Shown: positions 1 to 8,274, counted from the stretch's first letter. The stretch is 63,419 nt of DNA from an uncultured Oscillospiraceae bacterium (GCA_934565655.1 CAKTIE010000012.1:1-63419), one strand, 5' to 3'. Notes: generated by a model not told the origin, from the sequence alone. Translations and numbers: made by a program.

Positions 1-65
1 CCTCATTGTAGCTTAGGCATGAGAAGGAAAGAAACCCAGCCGGATGCGGGGCTTCCAACCAAAAC

Positions 66-137
66 TTATTGTAATAGCCCTGTCAAAAACAGGACACAGC
101 AAAAGAGATAGACCTTGTATGCGGTTTTCATGTTCAT
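66..137 (-). CDS. Possible 23-residue membrane peptide
   Basis: A short frame reads MNMKTAYKVYLFCCVLFLTGLLQ in one-letter code, given here in parts: MNMKTAYKVYL then FCCVLFLTGLLQ. It starts with an ATG that overlaps the stop codon of the upstream 140-residue gene (ATGA overlap) and has a GGAGG-type ribosome site inside that gene. The middle is hydrophobic enough for one membrane segment. Translational coupling supports it being real, but 23 codons can be open by chance and no family is recognised. Confidence 0.3.
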   Translation of the reverse strand: MNMKTAYKVYLFCCVLFLTGLLQ

Positions 138-556
138 TCAGTTTCCTCCATAGTGGCAGATGGTTCGTTTTCTTGCAGGATATCTGATAAATGCGCGGCA
201 AAGGCACGCATGAAAATGGGGAGGATGTCCTTGCTGCCTGACAGCCACCAGATGGGGTCAGGCAGACCGCGGCGCATGGCGTCGTAGGACATGGATAGTG
301 CCAGCAGTGCTTGGCGGGGCCGGTTTTCTCCTTCCTCGCTGATGATGTGCTGGCAGACGCCCGCCGCGCTCTCGTGGCTCTCTACGGAGTCGCAGAGCTG
401 GTCGTAGTAAAGTCCGGCGCTGACATAGGCCAGCGGCTGGATAATGCGTTCATCCGGCGTACCATCCGGTGTGAGCAGCCCCATCCGCCGCAGCCGCATG
501 GCGGCGGAATCATCAAAGGGGGTGGTAATATGCGGCGGCATTCGTTGTGCGTGCAT
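134..556 (-). CDS. Hypothetical protein of the island, 140 aa
   Basis: I do not recognise this protein. It is a soluble, mostly helical-looking 140-residue product with no signal peptide or membrane segment; the C-terminal end is acidic (EENEPS...EETE region). The start is supported by an AGGAGG ribosome site upstream of the ATG. It is separated from the upstream deaminase gene by a hairpin with a T tract, so it probably has its own transcription start. Position in the island next to a defence-type cassette is the only functional clue, and is weak. Confidence 0.6.
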   Translation of the reverse strand: MHAQRMPPHITTPFDDSAAMRLRRMGLLTPDGTPDERIIQPLAYVSAGLYYDQLCDSVESHESAAGVCQHIISEEGENRPRQALLALSMSYDAMRRGLPDPIWWLSGSKDILPIFMRAFAAHLSDILQENEPSATMEETE

Positions 557-585
557 GGTAATCCTCCTTGGTGTGTAATAGAGAA

Positions 586-616
586 GGCCCGATACCTTAC
601 GGTATCGAGCCTTTTT
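586..616 (+). terminator. Terminator-like hairpin, island repeat copy 1
   Basis: GGCCCGATACC, a TTAC loop and GGTATCGAGCC form an 11-bp stem with one mismatch, followed by five T on the plus strand. Nearly the same hairpin occurs at about 4318-4346 and 6448-6473. It lies between the deaminase gene and the 140-aa gene. Confidence 0.7.
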
Positions 617-640
617 ATTGCAGTGCTGTAAGATTTATAC

Positions 641-3112
641 TTATCCGTTTTTGTTTGTTGAATTATCACCTGTACTAGTATGGATAGTATCGGGGATTGT
701 AACAGCAGCCTTGTTATTTGGGCCTGCTGTTTGGTTTGGCATCGATACTTTTTTTGCATCAGTATCAGAAATCTTACTATTTACCCAAGGCCAGCCAATG
801 TCCAAGCAAGCCAGTACATCTTTCTGCGGCATTATTGGAGTATACATCTGCATGTATGCTCTGCCGACTGCACCTGTGAATAAGTGATGTGTTGCACGGT
901 TGTCCATATTACCAGAATGGCTATAGTTTGATTCGGATATTCCTGGATATAGCTCGACATAATAGATGTTTTTAATCTGGTGATTTTTTGCGCTCTTTGA
1001 ACACATTTCGCATGGGCTTGAAGTGGTAAACAAAGATCCGCCAACTGCTTGATCCCCGCAAGCAGAGAGAGCCTTTTCCTCGGCGTGCATGGCCCGCGAA
1101 CGCATAGGGTTCTTTGTGTCCTGATGTGCATCTTTAAAGCAGTAGCGCGCAGGAAGACCTCGAAGTTTTTTCCCTAGATCCGAGTTCTTATAATCAAACC
1201 GTTTAAGTCTTTCCCTGAATTTTTCATCATTTAATTCAAAGTCCGAGTAGGCTTGAATGTCCTCTCTTTTACACAGGTCAATAATATTCTTTCTCGCACA
1301 TGAAATATCTCCACATGGGACATCATTCCAACCAACAGAAAGAATATTATAATCTTTATCAGTAACTACAGCGCCAACTTGTCTAGATAAGCACCCTGAG
1401 TTACCTTTTGCCGAAAAAGCGATCTGCATACAACGCTCAAGAGGTGTTGGCAGGAGAAGCCCAGGAAACATAATAAGAGAGATATTTCTTACAAGCGTCC
1501 AAACGAGCTCTTGATTTGGTATCTCGGCATCGCTTGAGTAATTGTTATTAATAAAAACATCGGCAGCTTCTATGCTTGCGGGGACATCCTGTAAATAGTA
1601 TTGTTGTTGATTTGTTTCATATGCTGTTATTCTGACCTCATCTTTGTATGGAAACTCTGTTGTATTAACAGCGTCATAGAACGCTTTCTCGTCGCTTCCT
1701 TCATCTAATTTGAAATCTTTGCCATCTAAATAAATCTTCCTTCCAACGTTTGCAGACTCGGCCCAACCATCAATAAGTATTTTTTGCATGGTCATCTGCT
1801 TATCTCGCTCTTTCAAAAGCCGATTAATGCGAATCTGCTCATTTGTTGAAACAGCGAACAAGTAAAACGCGGAGTAACGCTGACGCAGATACATTGCTTC
1901 AAATGGATTTTTTATTGAGTCGATTACTACGCGGACTGGCCTACACGCTACTTTGCCGAAAGGATGGCGTAGTACTTTTATGAATTGATTAATCTTTCTT
2001 GGGAGCGCAAAAATATCTTTGACTTCTTCTTTCGTCTCATTTAGGCTTTTTCCCCTGCGTAGATTCAATTTTGCATTTTTAGACTTCTTGTGTTTTTCTA
2101 ACGTGGTTGATGGAATTTCTCCATAAAAACGGATGTAATTTCCAAATTTTTGAAATAATTCAGTGTAAGATTTCCCTTGTTTCTTTACATAGTCGCGCAA
2201 TACGTTACTTAATGCAGGAAGAATATCGTGTACAAGTAGATATTTTTCAAAATAAGTTTGAAGTTCGGTATCATGATCGCCCTGCAGTTGCCCAATATTC
2301 TCTTCGTTAGACTCACAGGCAGATTGATCTCTGCTATTATGTTCAGTCTCATAGTCGAGACTTTTGTTTACAATTTGCAGCCGTTCTATAAGAGTTTCCA
2401 TTCCTTCAAACTGAAGAATGTATGCAGATGCAGCTCGGATAGAGAATAGGCTTAATTTGTCTTCAAGTCCCCCAATATAGCGGCTGACTTCTTCATCTAG
2501 ACGCTTATTGGTATCTTCATACCGCTTTGCTATTTGCTTGAGATATTCAAGACCATCGATATTGGTGCAGCTTTCACCGTTTTTATATTCCTCCGCATTT
2601 ATCTTGTTTTCCTTAAGCCATTTAATGCTATCAATTAAATATTGCTTTTTTTCTAAATTGTTGTCTGTTTTTCTTGCTTCTGCTATTTCCTTTTTAAATT
2701 CTTCGGTTATATGAAACTCCTCACATAGCTTTTCATAAAGTTCCCGATAAACCTTGCTGAGATCGGGCTTCTTACTATTATCAATTACATATAGCAAAAA
2801 TGATTTCATATTTCCGCTGGATAGCAAGAAACTTGTAATCGCAGTGCGTACACGTATTATATCAAATTTTACCCAGTGTGCACTTACATATCGACGAAGG
2901 ATTCTTCTGTCGCGCGCTGTATCGTCGGTGAGGCCCTGACAGCCTGGCGTAATAACAGGAAGATTTAAGTCCTTAAAAGAAGAACTGAGGACTTTAGCAA
3001 CTCTTGAGCAACCGGATCCAATTCGACCGGTAAGCCCAATCACAATGAATTCCTCATGTTGCATCATAAGATTGAGCATATTATGCCGTGCACTATTTCT
3101 ATCTTCAACCAT
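641..3112 (-). CDS. Antiphage-type dCTP/dCMP deaminase with N-terminal P-loop domain (AvcD/DCD-like)
   Basis: The 823-residue protein has two recognisable ends. Near the N terminus GLTGRIGSGCS resembles a kinase P-loop but lacks the usual Walker A lysine. Residues about 560-770 form a deoxycytidylate deaminase domain: SGCLSRQVGAVV, then the zinc-site HAE at 676-678 and PCEMC at 700-704. This arrangement is that of antiphage dCTP deaminases (AvcD/DCD), which deplete dCTP during infection; those are usually shorter, so the long middle region (about 150-550) is unusual. The ATG follows an AAGGAGC site. It lies 11 bp behind a Dcd/dUTPase-fold gene, so the two are probably cotranscribed. Antiphage activity is inferred from family, not shown. 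Confidence 0.85.
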   Translation of the reverse strand: MVEDRNSARHNMLNLMMQHEEFIVIGLTGRIGSGCSRVAKVLSSSFKDLNLPVITPGCQGLTDDTARDRRILRRYVSAHWVKFDIIRVRTAITSFLLSSGNMKSFLLYVIDNSKKPDLSKVYRELYEKLCEEFHITEEFKKEIAEARKTDNNLEKKQYLIDSIKWLKENKINAEEYKNGESCTNIDGLEYLKQIAKRYEDTNKRLDEEVSRYIGGLEDKLSLFSIRAASAYILQFEGMETLIERLQIVNKSLDYETEHNSRDQSACESNEENIGQLQGDHDTELQTYFEKYLLVHDILPALSNVLRDYVKKQGKSYTELFQKFGNYIRFYGEIPSTTLEKHKKSKNAKLNLRRGKSLNETKEEVKDIFALPRKINQFIKVLRHPFGKVACRPVRVVIDSIKNPFEAMYLRQRYSAFYLFAVSTNEQIRINRLLKERDKQMTMQKILIDGWAESANVGRKIYLDGKDFKLDEGSDEKAFYDAVNTTEFPYKDEVRITAYETNQQQYYLQDVPASIEAADVFINNNYSSDAEIPNQELVWTLVRNISLIMFPGLLLPTPLERCMQIAFSAKGNSGCLSRQVGAVVTDKDYNILSVGWNDVPCGDISCARKNIIDLCKREDIQAYSDFELNDEKFRERLKRFDYKNSDLGKKLRGLPARYCFKDAHQDTKNPMRSRAMHAEEKALSACGDQAVGGSLFTTSSPCEMCSKSAKNHQIKNIYYVELYPGISESNYSHSGNMDNRATHHLFTGAVGRAYMQMYTPIMPQKDVLACLDIGWPWVNSKISDTDAKKVSMPNQTAGPNNKAAVTIPDTIHTSTGDNSTNKNG

Positions 3113-3123
3113 AACTAAGCTCC

Positions 3124-4017
3124 TTATTCTTTTACGCCCCGTAAAAAATCAAAAATCGACTGAATTAATTTAATCTGCTCGTCTGATAGCAGCCCCAGTG
3201 TACACAGTAAAGAAAATAGAATGCATATGATTGCAATACATATGCCTATGGCAACGCGGTAAGTCTCAAACCACCTAAAGACACTTTTAATCCAAGAATC
3301 TCTCTTGACAAAAGTCTTAGAATGTTCCCCTGTAAAGCGGCTAAATTCGTCGAGAAAACAATTCCAACCATCGGCATTATTTAATACGTCTTTATGTGCA
3401 TCGATATAGTCAAAAAAAGCGTCTGTGTATATACGTCTTTTCCGGAAGAATAGTTTTCTGAGCGCGGAGCGAAGTCCTTTCTTATTGAAGTATGCATTTG
3501 TTTCCAGCAAATCTAATCGCATGCTTCCGTGTTCCGATTTCACAAAAACTTTTCTTGATAGATAGTGAAAGGTCATGGTTGCTAGAGGGTAGGATTTTTT
3601 TCCATTGATGCCGACTTCAATGCGGATGGGCTTGTTTGTTGGGTTGCTTAAAGCAATAAGAACAGCTCCGTTCCAGCCGGGATCAATTGTTGTGCAAATA
3701 TGTCCAAAGCCTCGTGCAACATTTGAAACTCTTGAGGAAATGTAGCCGGCAATATTAGTAGGGACGCGAATGAATTCGTTACTAATAATTAGTACACTGT
3801 CCTTTGGATGTACGTAAATGTAATGTTCGTTTTGGTAAAGCTTTTTTCGGTCTACAAATACAGTTTCAAGCATGCCAGAGCGGGTAGACATGGCGATTGC
3901 GGTAGGAGTAATGTCATATGATGCAGCTTTGTAGTTTTTCTCATATCCTTGTGGATAAATCAACTTATTAGCAAGGATATCGCGTTTGCTCAATTGTCCA
4001 GCCTGGCGGTATATCAT
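3124..4017 (-). CDS. Dcd/dUTPase-fold protein with C-terminal membrane anchor
   Basis: Residues about 15-155 match the trimeric dCTP deaminase/dUTPase fold: SRVSNVARG (95-103) and TIDPGWNG (110-117) correspond to the nucleotide-binding motifs. The glutamate that activates water in bacterial dCTP deaminase is replaced (A122 in LIALSN), as in dUTPases, while the motif-3 aspartate D112 is kept. The glycine-rich C-terminal dUTPase motif is absent. Instead there is a basic helical region and one membrane segment at about 255-276. An AGGAGGC site precedes the ATG. It is first in a two-gene operon with the deaminase. It could be a dUTP hydrolase, a nucleotide sensor or a membrane scaffold; the fold is fairly sure, the reaction is not. 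Confidence 0.8.
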   Translation of the reverse strand: MIYRQAGQLSKRDILANKLIYPQGYEKNYKAASYDITPTAIAMSTRSGMLETVFVDRKKLYQNEHYIYVHPKDSVLIISNEFIRVPTNIAGYISSRVSNVARGFGHICTTIDPGWNGAVLIALSNPTNKPIRIEVGINGKKSYPLATMTFHYLSRKVFVKSEHGSMRLDLLETNAYFNKKGLRSALRKLFFRKRRIYTDAFFDYIDAHKDVLNNADGWNCFLDEFSRFTGEHSKTFVKRDSWIKSVFRWFETYRVAIGICIAIICILFSLLCTLGLLSDEQIKLIQSIFDFLRGVKE

Positions 4018-4317
4018 AAAGTATAGCCTCCTGTCAAAATGCCATTTTTGCGAAATTAACTTGAGAAAAATCCGTTTTTGATAAACTATCTATCATTATA
4101 ATATGTACCAAGGTGCATGTTATGACACATTTCTGCAAAAAAGAAGTACATATCCAAAAAATTCGACAAAACGACAAAATGAACAGGAATTTATTGTGCG
4201 ATTTGCATATAACGCAAAAAGGATGATTACTCGCTAATATAAAACTTTTAAAGGACTTGGAGAATTGCTGTATTAATGATAATTTGAAATATAAGAGGGA
4301 TGTTGGTTATATAAAAA

Positions 4318-4346
4318 GCCCGATACCTTGCGGTATCGAGCCTTTT
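4318..4346. terminator. Terminator-like hairpin, island repeat copy 2
   Basis: GCCCGATACC, TTGC, GGTATCGAGC form a stem with T-rich tails on both strands (TTTT on plus; TTTTT on minus), so it could stop transcription in either direction. Same family as the hairpins at 586-616 and 6448-6473. Confidence 0.65.
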
Positions 4347-4411
4347 ATAATAATTGATATTTAATGTGTGGAACGACTGGCGAAGGCTATCAAAAGCCCA
4401 TTGCAGGCGAG

Positions 4412-4433
4412 AATTGAAAGTGTACTTTCAATT
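4412..4433. repeat. 10-bp inverted repeat downstream of the AbiEii-like gene
   Basis: AATTGAAAGT and ACTTTCAATT are separated by GT. The short spacer suggests a protein-binding dyad rather than an RNA hairpin, though a T-rich stretch follows on the plus strand. It lies about 40 bp beyond the stop of the toxin-like gene. Confidence 0.4.
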
Positions 4434-4471
4434 TTCTTGGGAAAAATTAGAAATACACTTAGAATTCCTGC

Positions 4472-5482
4472 TCATTGTTCATCCTCCGCTGCTTTCTGAG
4501 GGGATACCGTCCTTTCAGTCCATGCGGGGTTCTTCAGCAGTTTCTGCTCAATCAGCAGAAGTTCCTGCGTTGCATGGCCGAATGTAATCCTGTCATGCTC
4601 CCGGAGAACATATTGGTTTTGCATTGTCTCATATGCTCTCTGCACATCTGCGTTGTCTTTGACGGAGCGGAAGAATATAAACTCTGAGGGGGCTACACCG
4701 GGAATACCATCCAAGCGTCCAGCTTCTTCCTCCAGCCGAATATCCAGCAAATGCTCCATCTGAGCGGGATCCGCCATTAAAAGTTCGATTTTGGGGTTGT
4801 GCGATAATACAGCCAAATCATATATGTGCTTGGCCGCCTCAAAGGCACGATGCTCAACAGAGGACTTCCTCACATAGGCTTCCGCTGCAAATAGCTTATC
4901 AACGAAGATGCGCTCCATAGTAATCGTCTGGATGTTGAAAGGGCTTACTTCGTAGACTGTCTCCAGTATTCGCCGCTGTTCCTCAGTGGCCAGATCATAA
5001 AGCATAGCGGACACCTCCAAAGTGTCGACCGGCTCGCTGATTGTGAAGGATGTCGCCTCGATTTTCAGCTTTCCGAAGCGCTGCAGGGCGTCATTACTAT
5101 CATAGGCGGTTGCGGGGTCATAGGTATACACGGAAATGACCTCAGACCGGTTGGTGCGTCCCTGCTCAGGGTCTCGCAGAAGTGACGCATACTTTTTAGT
5201 CGCCCGTTCCAGCCGCTTGACGCTTTGGCTTCGGCTACAGTTTCTGGTATCAACTGAAAGATCGATGTCTTCAGAAAAGCGATTGGTCGTTTTCAGCGCT
5301 TTGTACAGCGCCGTGCCGCCCTTGAAGTAGGCCGGTAAACCGTCCTTTTGCATTTCGGCCAGTTCACTCAAAATCAGAACAACATAATAGTCCTTCTCCA
5401 GCACATCGGTGCGGTAGCCTGTCCTTGAATGAATGTCCTCCAGCAGAACGCCAAATGCGTCCTTGTCCAAATGTAGTTTCAT
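4472..5482 (-). CDS. AbiEii/AbiGii-type nucleotidyltransferase toxin
   Basis: The 336-residue protein has the nucleotidyltransferase signature of the AbiEii/MenT family: KGGTALYKAL followed by RFSEDIDLSV (about residues 54-77). Members of this family act as toxins in type IV toxin-antitoxin and abortive-infection systems by nucleotidylating targets such as tRNA. The start ATG overlaps the upstream antitoxin-like stop by four bases (ATGA), showing translational coupling. The gene appears intact. Family assignment is firm; toxicity in this organism and phage protection are inferred. Confidence 0.88.
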   Translation of the reverse strand: MKLHLDKDAFGVLLEDIHSRTGYRTDVLEKDYYVVLILSELAEMQKDGLPAYFKGGTALYKALKTTNRFSEDIDLSVDTRNCSRSQSVKRLERATKKYASLLRDPEQGRTNRSEVISVYTYDPATAYDSNDALQRFGKLKIEATSFTISEPVDTLEVSAMLYDLATEEQRRILETVYEVSPFNIQTITMERIFVDKLFAAEAYVRKSSVEHRAFEAAKHIYDLAVLSHNPKIELLMADPAQMEHLLDIRLEEEAGRLDGIPGVAPSEFIFFRSVKDNADVQRAYETMQNQYVLREHDRITFGHATQELLLIEQKLLKNPAWTERTVSPQKAAEDEQ

Positions 5483-6138
5483 ATCATCTCTCCTGCACTT
5501 GCCGTGCTTGCCAGATGAAGCACAGTCGTTTTGTTGTAAAAGTCATTTGCGAAAGCCAGTAGGGTTCCGTACTCAAGCCTTTTTCCTTTAATATGGCGTG
5601 CGATGATCTCATAAGGATGGGCATCGTCTACCGGGGCTTTGTCCAGAAGTTCAAGAACATCTAACACCTGCAGATAAGATTTGTTCTCCGCAGTTACGAC
5701 AGTCTTGGGAGGACGAATCGTCACACCAAGTTTTCTATCTGCTCTCGCGCACTCTTTCGCCACATTCGTGGCAAGAATACGCTGCCGAGGCATTTGAGAG
5801 GTAAGCCCCAACTGATGCATGACGGTGAAGCCGGTTTCATAGCCGATATTGGGCAGAAGATATTTGTTTGCGATGAGCTGCTCCTTATTGATACCGACTT
5901 CTCCAAACGGTGTCACGGATGTCCGGTAATAGATGCCTTTTTGGTAGCATCTCAGCTCAGGAAGAACCGCTCCATCCATAATGCGTTTGAATGCAACAGC
6001 GGTAGCAGCAGCAGCTTCCTTATTATCAAGCTGATAGGCTGTTCCAAGCTGCTGCGCAACACGACTCGTATAAATAGGTGTGCCGACAGCCTCTTTTTTG
6101 AGAATATCACAAGTAAAATCAACATAGGTCGCGCGCAT
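5479..6138 (-). CDS. AbiEi-like antitoxin (DUF6088-type)
   Basis: The 219-residue protein starts with a winged-helix-like region (VGTPIYTSRVAQQLG) and continues as in DUF6088/AbiEi-type proteins, which neutralise and autoregulate the adjacent nucleotidyltransferase toxin. An AAGGAGG site lies before the ATG, with a TATAAT-like element just upstream on the minus strand. Four-base overlap with the toxin gene gives the antitoxin-first order usual for AbiE modules. The subfamily name is a recognition by overall pattern and context rather than by a diagnostic motif. Confidence 0.75.
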   Translation of the reverse strand: MRATYVDFTCDILKKEAVGTPIYTSRVAQQLGTAYQLDNKEAAAATAVAFKRIMDGAVLPELRCYQKGIYYRTSVTPFGEVGINKEQLIANKYLLPNIGYETGFTVMHQLGLTSQMPRQRILATNVAKECARADRKLGVTIRPPKTVVTAENKSYLQVLDVLELLDKAPVDDAHPYEIIARHIKGKRLEYGTLLAFANDFYNKTTVLHLASTASAGEMI

Positions 6139-6509
6139 TCCGATCGCCTCCTTGATATATTATATTCAGAATTGCGCATTTGATTACGGTAAAATTATAT
6201 CATTCCTGCTGGCAGCAGTCAAGAGCCTTGCGGCAGATGTTTTTCACTGTGTCGCTATGCAGGTTGTTCCTCGCTGCACAGCCAGTTCTTTCAGATAAAT
6301 GCGTCTATCAATGAAGTTCTGAAGTTTGGGTTCGCGGCTGTTTTCTACCGGTCAAATGATGATCCCGATGCGACTGGAATGGATATTACTCCAGCTACCG
6401 TACCAGTTAGTACGCCATTCGGCACAGTCTTTGCTGAACAGATAAAAGGCTCGATACCCTACAGTATCGAGTCTTTCATATTAGAATGATTGCAAGGCGC
6501 TCCTAAAAC
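6139..6509. other. Gene-poor region with an open but startless frame
   Basis: No complete gene is supported. On the plus strand a frame ending at about 6489 reads through NEVLKFGFAAVFYRSNDDPD and TPFGTVFAEQIK with no good start or ribosome site, and it runs through the third repeat hairpin. It looks like decayed coding DNA. The minus-strand promoter of the AbiE pair lies at the left end. Confidence 0.35.
6448..6473. terminator. Terminator-like hairpin, island repeat copy 3
   Basis: GGCTCGATAC and GTATCGAGTC form a 10-bp stem with one G-T pair, with a T-rich tail on the minus strand. It is a diverged copy of the hairpins at 586-616 and 4318-4346. Confidence 0.6.
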
Positions 6510-6649
6510 TTATTTAAGTGGCTCGATTGCAAAAAGTTCCTGCTTCTGTTTGGCTAACTCCCAGTTTTCCTTAAGCCCTTCCTGATGGAACGCAGCCCAG
6601 CCCAGCGACATCTTCAACTGCTTGGATGGCATCGAGCCCTCTAGGTTGA
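6510..6649 (-). pseudogene. DUF4160 C-terminal remnant
   Basis: Directly after the HipA stop the minus strand reads INLEGSMPSKQLKMSLGWAA, then FHQEGLKENWELA and ends FAIEPLK before a stop. This matches the C-terminal third of DUF4160 proteins, small partners often found beside DUF2442 genes in mobile DNA. The N-terminal part is missing, apparently replaced by the hipA end. An internal ATG at 6632 would give only 40 residues. It is most likely a broken gene left by recombination. Confidence 0.65.
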
Positions 6650-7912
6650 TCATTCAAGAGCCAGCGAGAATGCCGGTCGCATATATTCCTGTGCATTTCG
6701 GCTTAATCCGCATTTTGATGCCAAACTGCTCCAGTTTTCTCGGACAGTTTTCAGGATATCCGCTGCCATGGCTGCTGCATCCCTGGTACTGATCTCACAA
6801 TACGGTGCAATCTCCAGCGCAAGCTCAAGGGAGATCGTCGCATCGTCTTCGTTTACACAGAGGGATAGTTCGTCACCTTCCGGGACAGGGTTTACATCGT
6901 ACAAGGGAGAGAGATGCCAGCCATCCGCCTTGAGGATAAAGCCGTGATTTCTCATGTGGTCATCCGTATTGGAAACAGCCATATTGAACACGATCCGCTT
7001 CCATAGCTCTGTCAAATCTTTCTTGGGAGTAGCGCCGTTAGCCTTGATAAAGGATACCAGTTCAAGATAACTGGAGCCGTCCGCTGCCGATGCCCCATCG
7101 GTCTTGCCGAGCATTGTCATGGCGGATGCGAAATGAATCCGCGCAGCACCATTCCGGTCAAACCTTCGTACAAGGAAGGTGCTTCCGTATTTGGAGAAGT
7201 CGATCAGCATGGACTCGGGAACATCCAAGCCGCAAAGTCTTGCAAGGTCATGGGTGACCTTTTCCCATGCGCCCACGTTAACATCATCGTGCTTGGACGG
7301 AAACTTGGCGATCCACAGATTTCCGCTTGTGTCCAGAACGGTGGCCTTCGGACGAGCGCCACCCAGCGAGGAACCGGGCTTGATGAGCTGATTGATCCAT
7401 TTCTGTTCGAGACCGGACTCATCGTTTTCAAATTGACGAGAGGCTTCTTCCAGCGTTCGCAGGCTGGTCCAGGGGGGCGTCGGGGTTTCCGAATCATCCG
7501 AAAGAAACGGCCCGTCTTTGTCCAACTTGAAACGGATAGCTCCCATCCGAGTCTCGTCGTAGACGCCCATCAGGAAGTCACTGTCTAAGAGCTTTCGAGG
7601 CTTCCGGCCTTCCTGCTCAGCCACGATTCTTTCTCTGCGCGTCATCAACAGCCGGCCCCAGCGGTCAGGGGAAGAGTCGGCGAAAAGCCCGAACACGTTT
7701 TTTCCGCCAGTGGGATACTGCCGTCCGGCATACAGTTGAAGATCTGGGTCGAGATACATGTAGTTTGAACTGCTTTTTAACCAGTCAGCATCATACTCAA
7801 AGGAGTAGCTCTCACGGCCACGGACATTCTCCACGAAGAGTGTTCCCAGAAAGTTCGGCTCTGTAGATCTGAAATTTTCATAGACATAAATTACTTTTCG
7901 TTCTGACGCCAC
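6650..7912 (-). CDS. hipA: HipA-like serine/threonine kinase toxin
   Basis: The protein (420 residues from the GTG at 7912) carries HipA features: an N-terminal barrel-like region, the glycine-rich SSLGGARPKA loop in the middle, and the catalytic NTDDHMRNHGF segment, followed by LSPLYDVNP as in HipA kinases. HipA phosphorylates translation factors such as glutamyl-tRNA synthetase and causes growth arrest. A TTG two codons upstream overlaps the hipB stop, but GTG gives better spacing (9 bases) from the GGAGG site. It is two bases from hipB, so coupled. Confidence 0.85.
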   Translation of the reverse strand: MASERKVIYVYENFRSTEPNFLGTLFVENVRGRESYSFEYDADWLKSSSNYMYLDPDLQLYAGRQYPTGGKNVFGLFADSSPDRWGRLLMTRRERIVAEQEGRKPRKLLDSDFLMGVYDETRMGAIRFKLDKDGPFLSDDSETPTPPWTSLRTLEEASRQFENDESGLEQKWINQLIKPGSSLGGARPKATVLDTSGNLWIAKFPSKHDDVNVGAWEKVTHDLARLCGLDVPESMLIDFSKYGSTFLVRRFDRNGAARIHFASAMTMLGKTDGASAADGSSYLELVSFIKANGATPKKDLTELWKRIVFNMAVSNTDDHMRNHGFILKADGWHLSPLYDVNPVPEGDELSLCVNEDDATISLELALEIAPYCEISTRDAAAMAADILKTVRENWSSLASKCGLSRNAQEYMRPAFSLALE

Positions 7913-7914
7913 GG

Positions 7915-8238
7915 TCAATCACCTCCGTTTCGTGGTGCTCTCTTCCGAGTGGTAAGCTCAAGATCTTGGAGCTTACGCCCCAGCTCGTCATCCTTTGCAA
8001 CGAGCAGAAGGTCTTTATCCATGTTGTTCAGCGCATGGAGAACTGCGGCATAGATCCCAATCGCAACAGAGGGGTTTCCCTTTTCCACATTCCACACTGT
8101 GGCTCGGCTTACGCCAGCTCTTTCCGCAACTAATTCAGCAGACAGGTGCCGCCGTAATCTGGCAAGTTTGATCTGCTCCCCGAGCTGCTCCAAAATGGCC
8201 TGCGTCTGCGGCAACACGGCAACACTCTTTCGCCCCAT
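7915..8238 (-). CDS. hipB: HipB-like XRE antitoxin/repressor
   Basis: A helix-turn-helix of the XRE type (RRHLSAELVAERAGVSRATVW as two helices, then NVEKGNPSV) fills the first part of the 107-residue product. The start MGRKSV at 8238 is chosen over a longer frame because a GAGGTGG ribosome site sits 9 bases upstream and because the longer frame would run through the promoter. It precedes hipA, and HipB proteins bind the toxin and repress the shared promoter through repeated operators, which are visible upstream. Confidence 0.85.
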   Translation of the reverse strand: MGRKSVAVLPQTQAILEQLGEQIKLARLRRHLSAELVAERAGVSRATVWNVEKGNPSVAIGIYAAVLHALNNMDKDLLLVAKDDELGRKLQDLELTTRKRAPRNGGD

Positions 8239-8274
8239 TCTGTATACCACCTCTACATCATCTTTGTGCTTGTT

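Larger units (their letters stand above)
4018..4471. other. AT-rich intergenic region with promoter, hairpins and no clear gene
   Basis: This 454-base stretch separates the deaminase cassette from the AbiE pair. On the minus strand a TATAAT at 4095-4100 is a likely -10 element for the cassette; no good -35 was found. The plus strand has no convincing ORF. A repeat-family hairpin lies at 4318-4346 and a 10-bp inverted repeat (AATTGAAAGT, GT, ACTTTCAATT) at 4412-4433. Related deaminase systems encode a small inhibitory RNA upstream, so an untranslated RNA here is possible but not shown. Confidence 0.4.
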
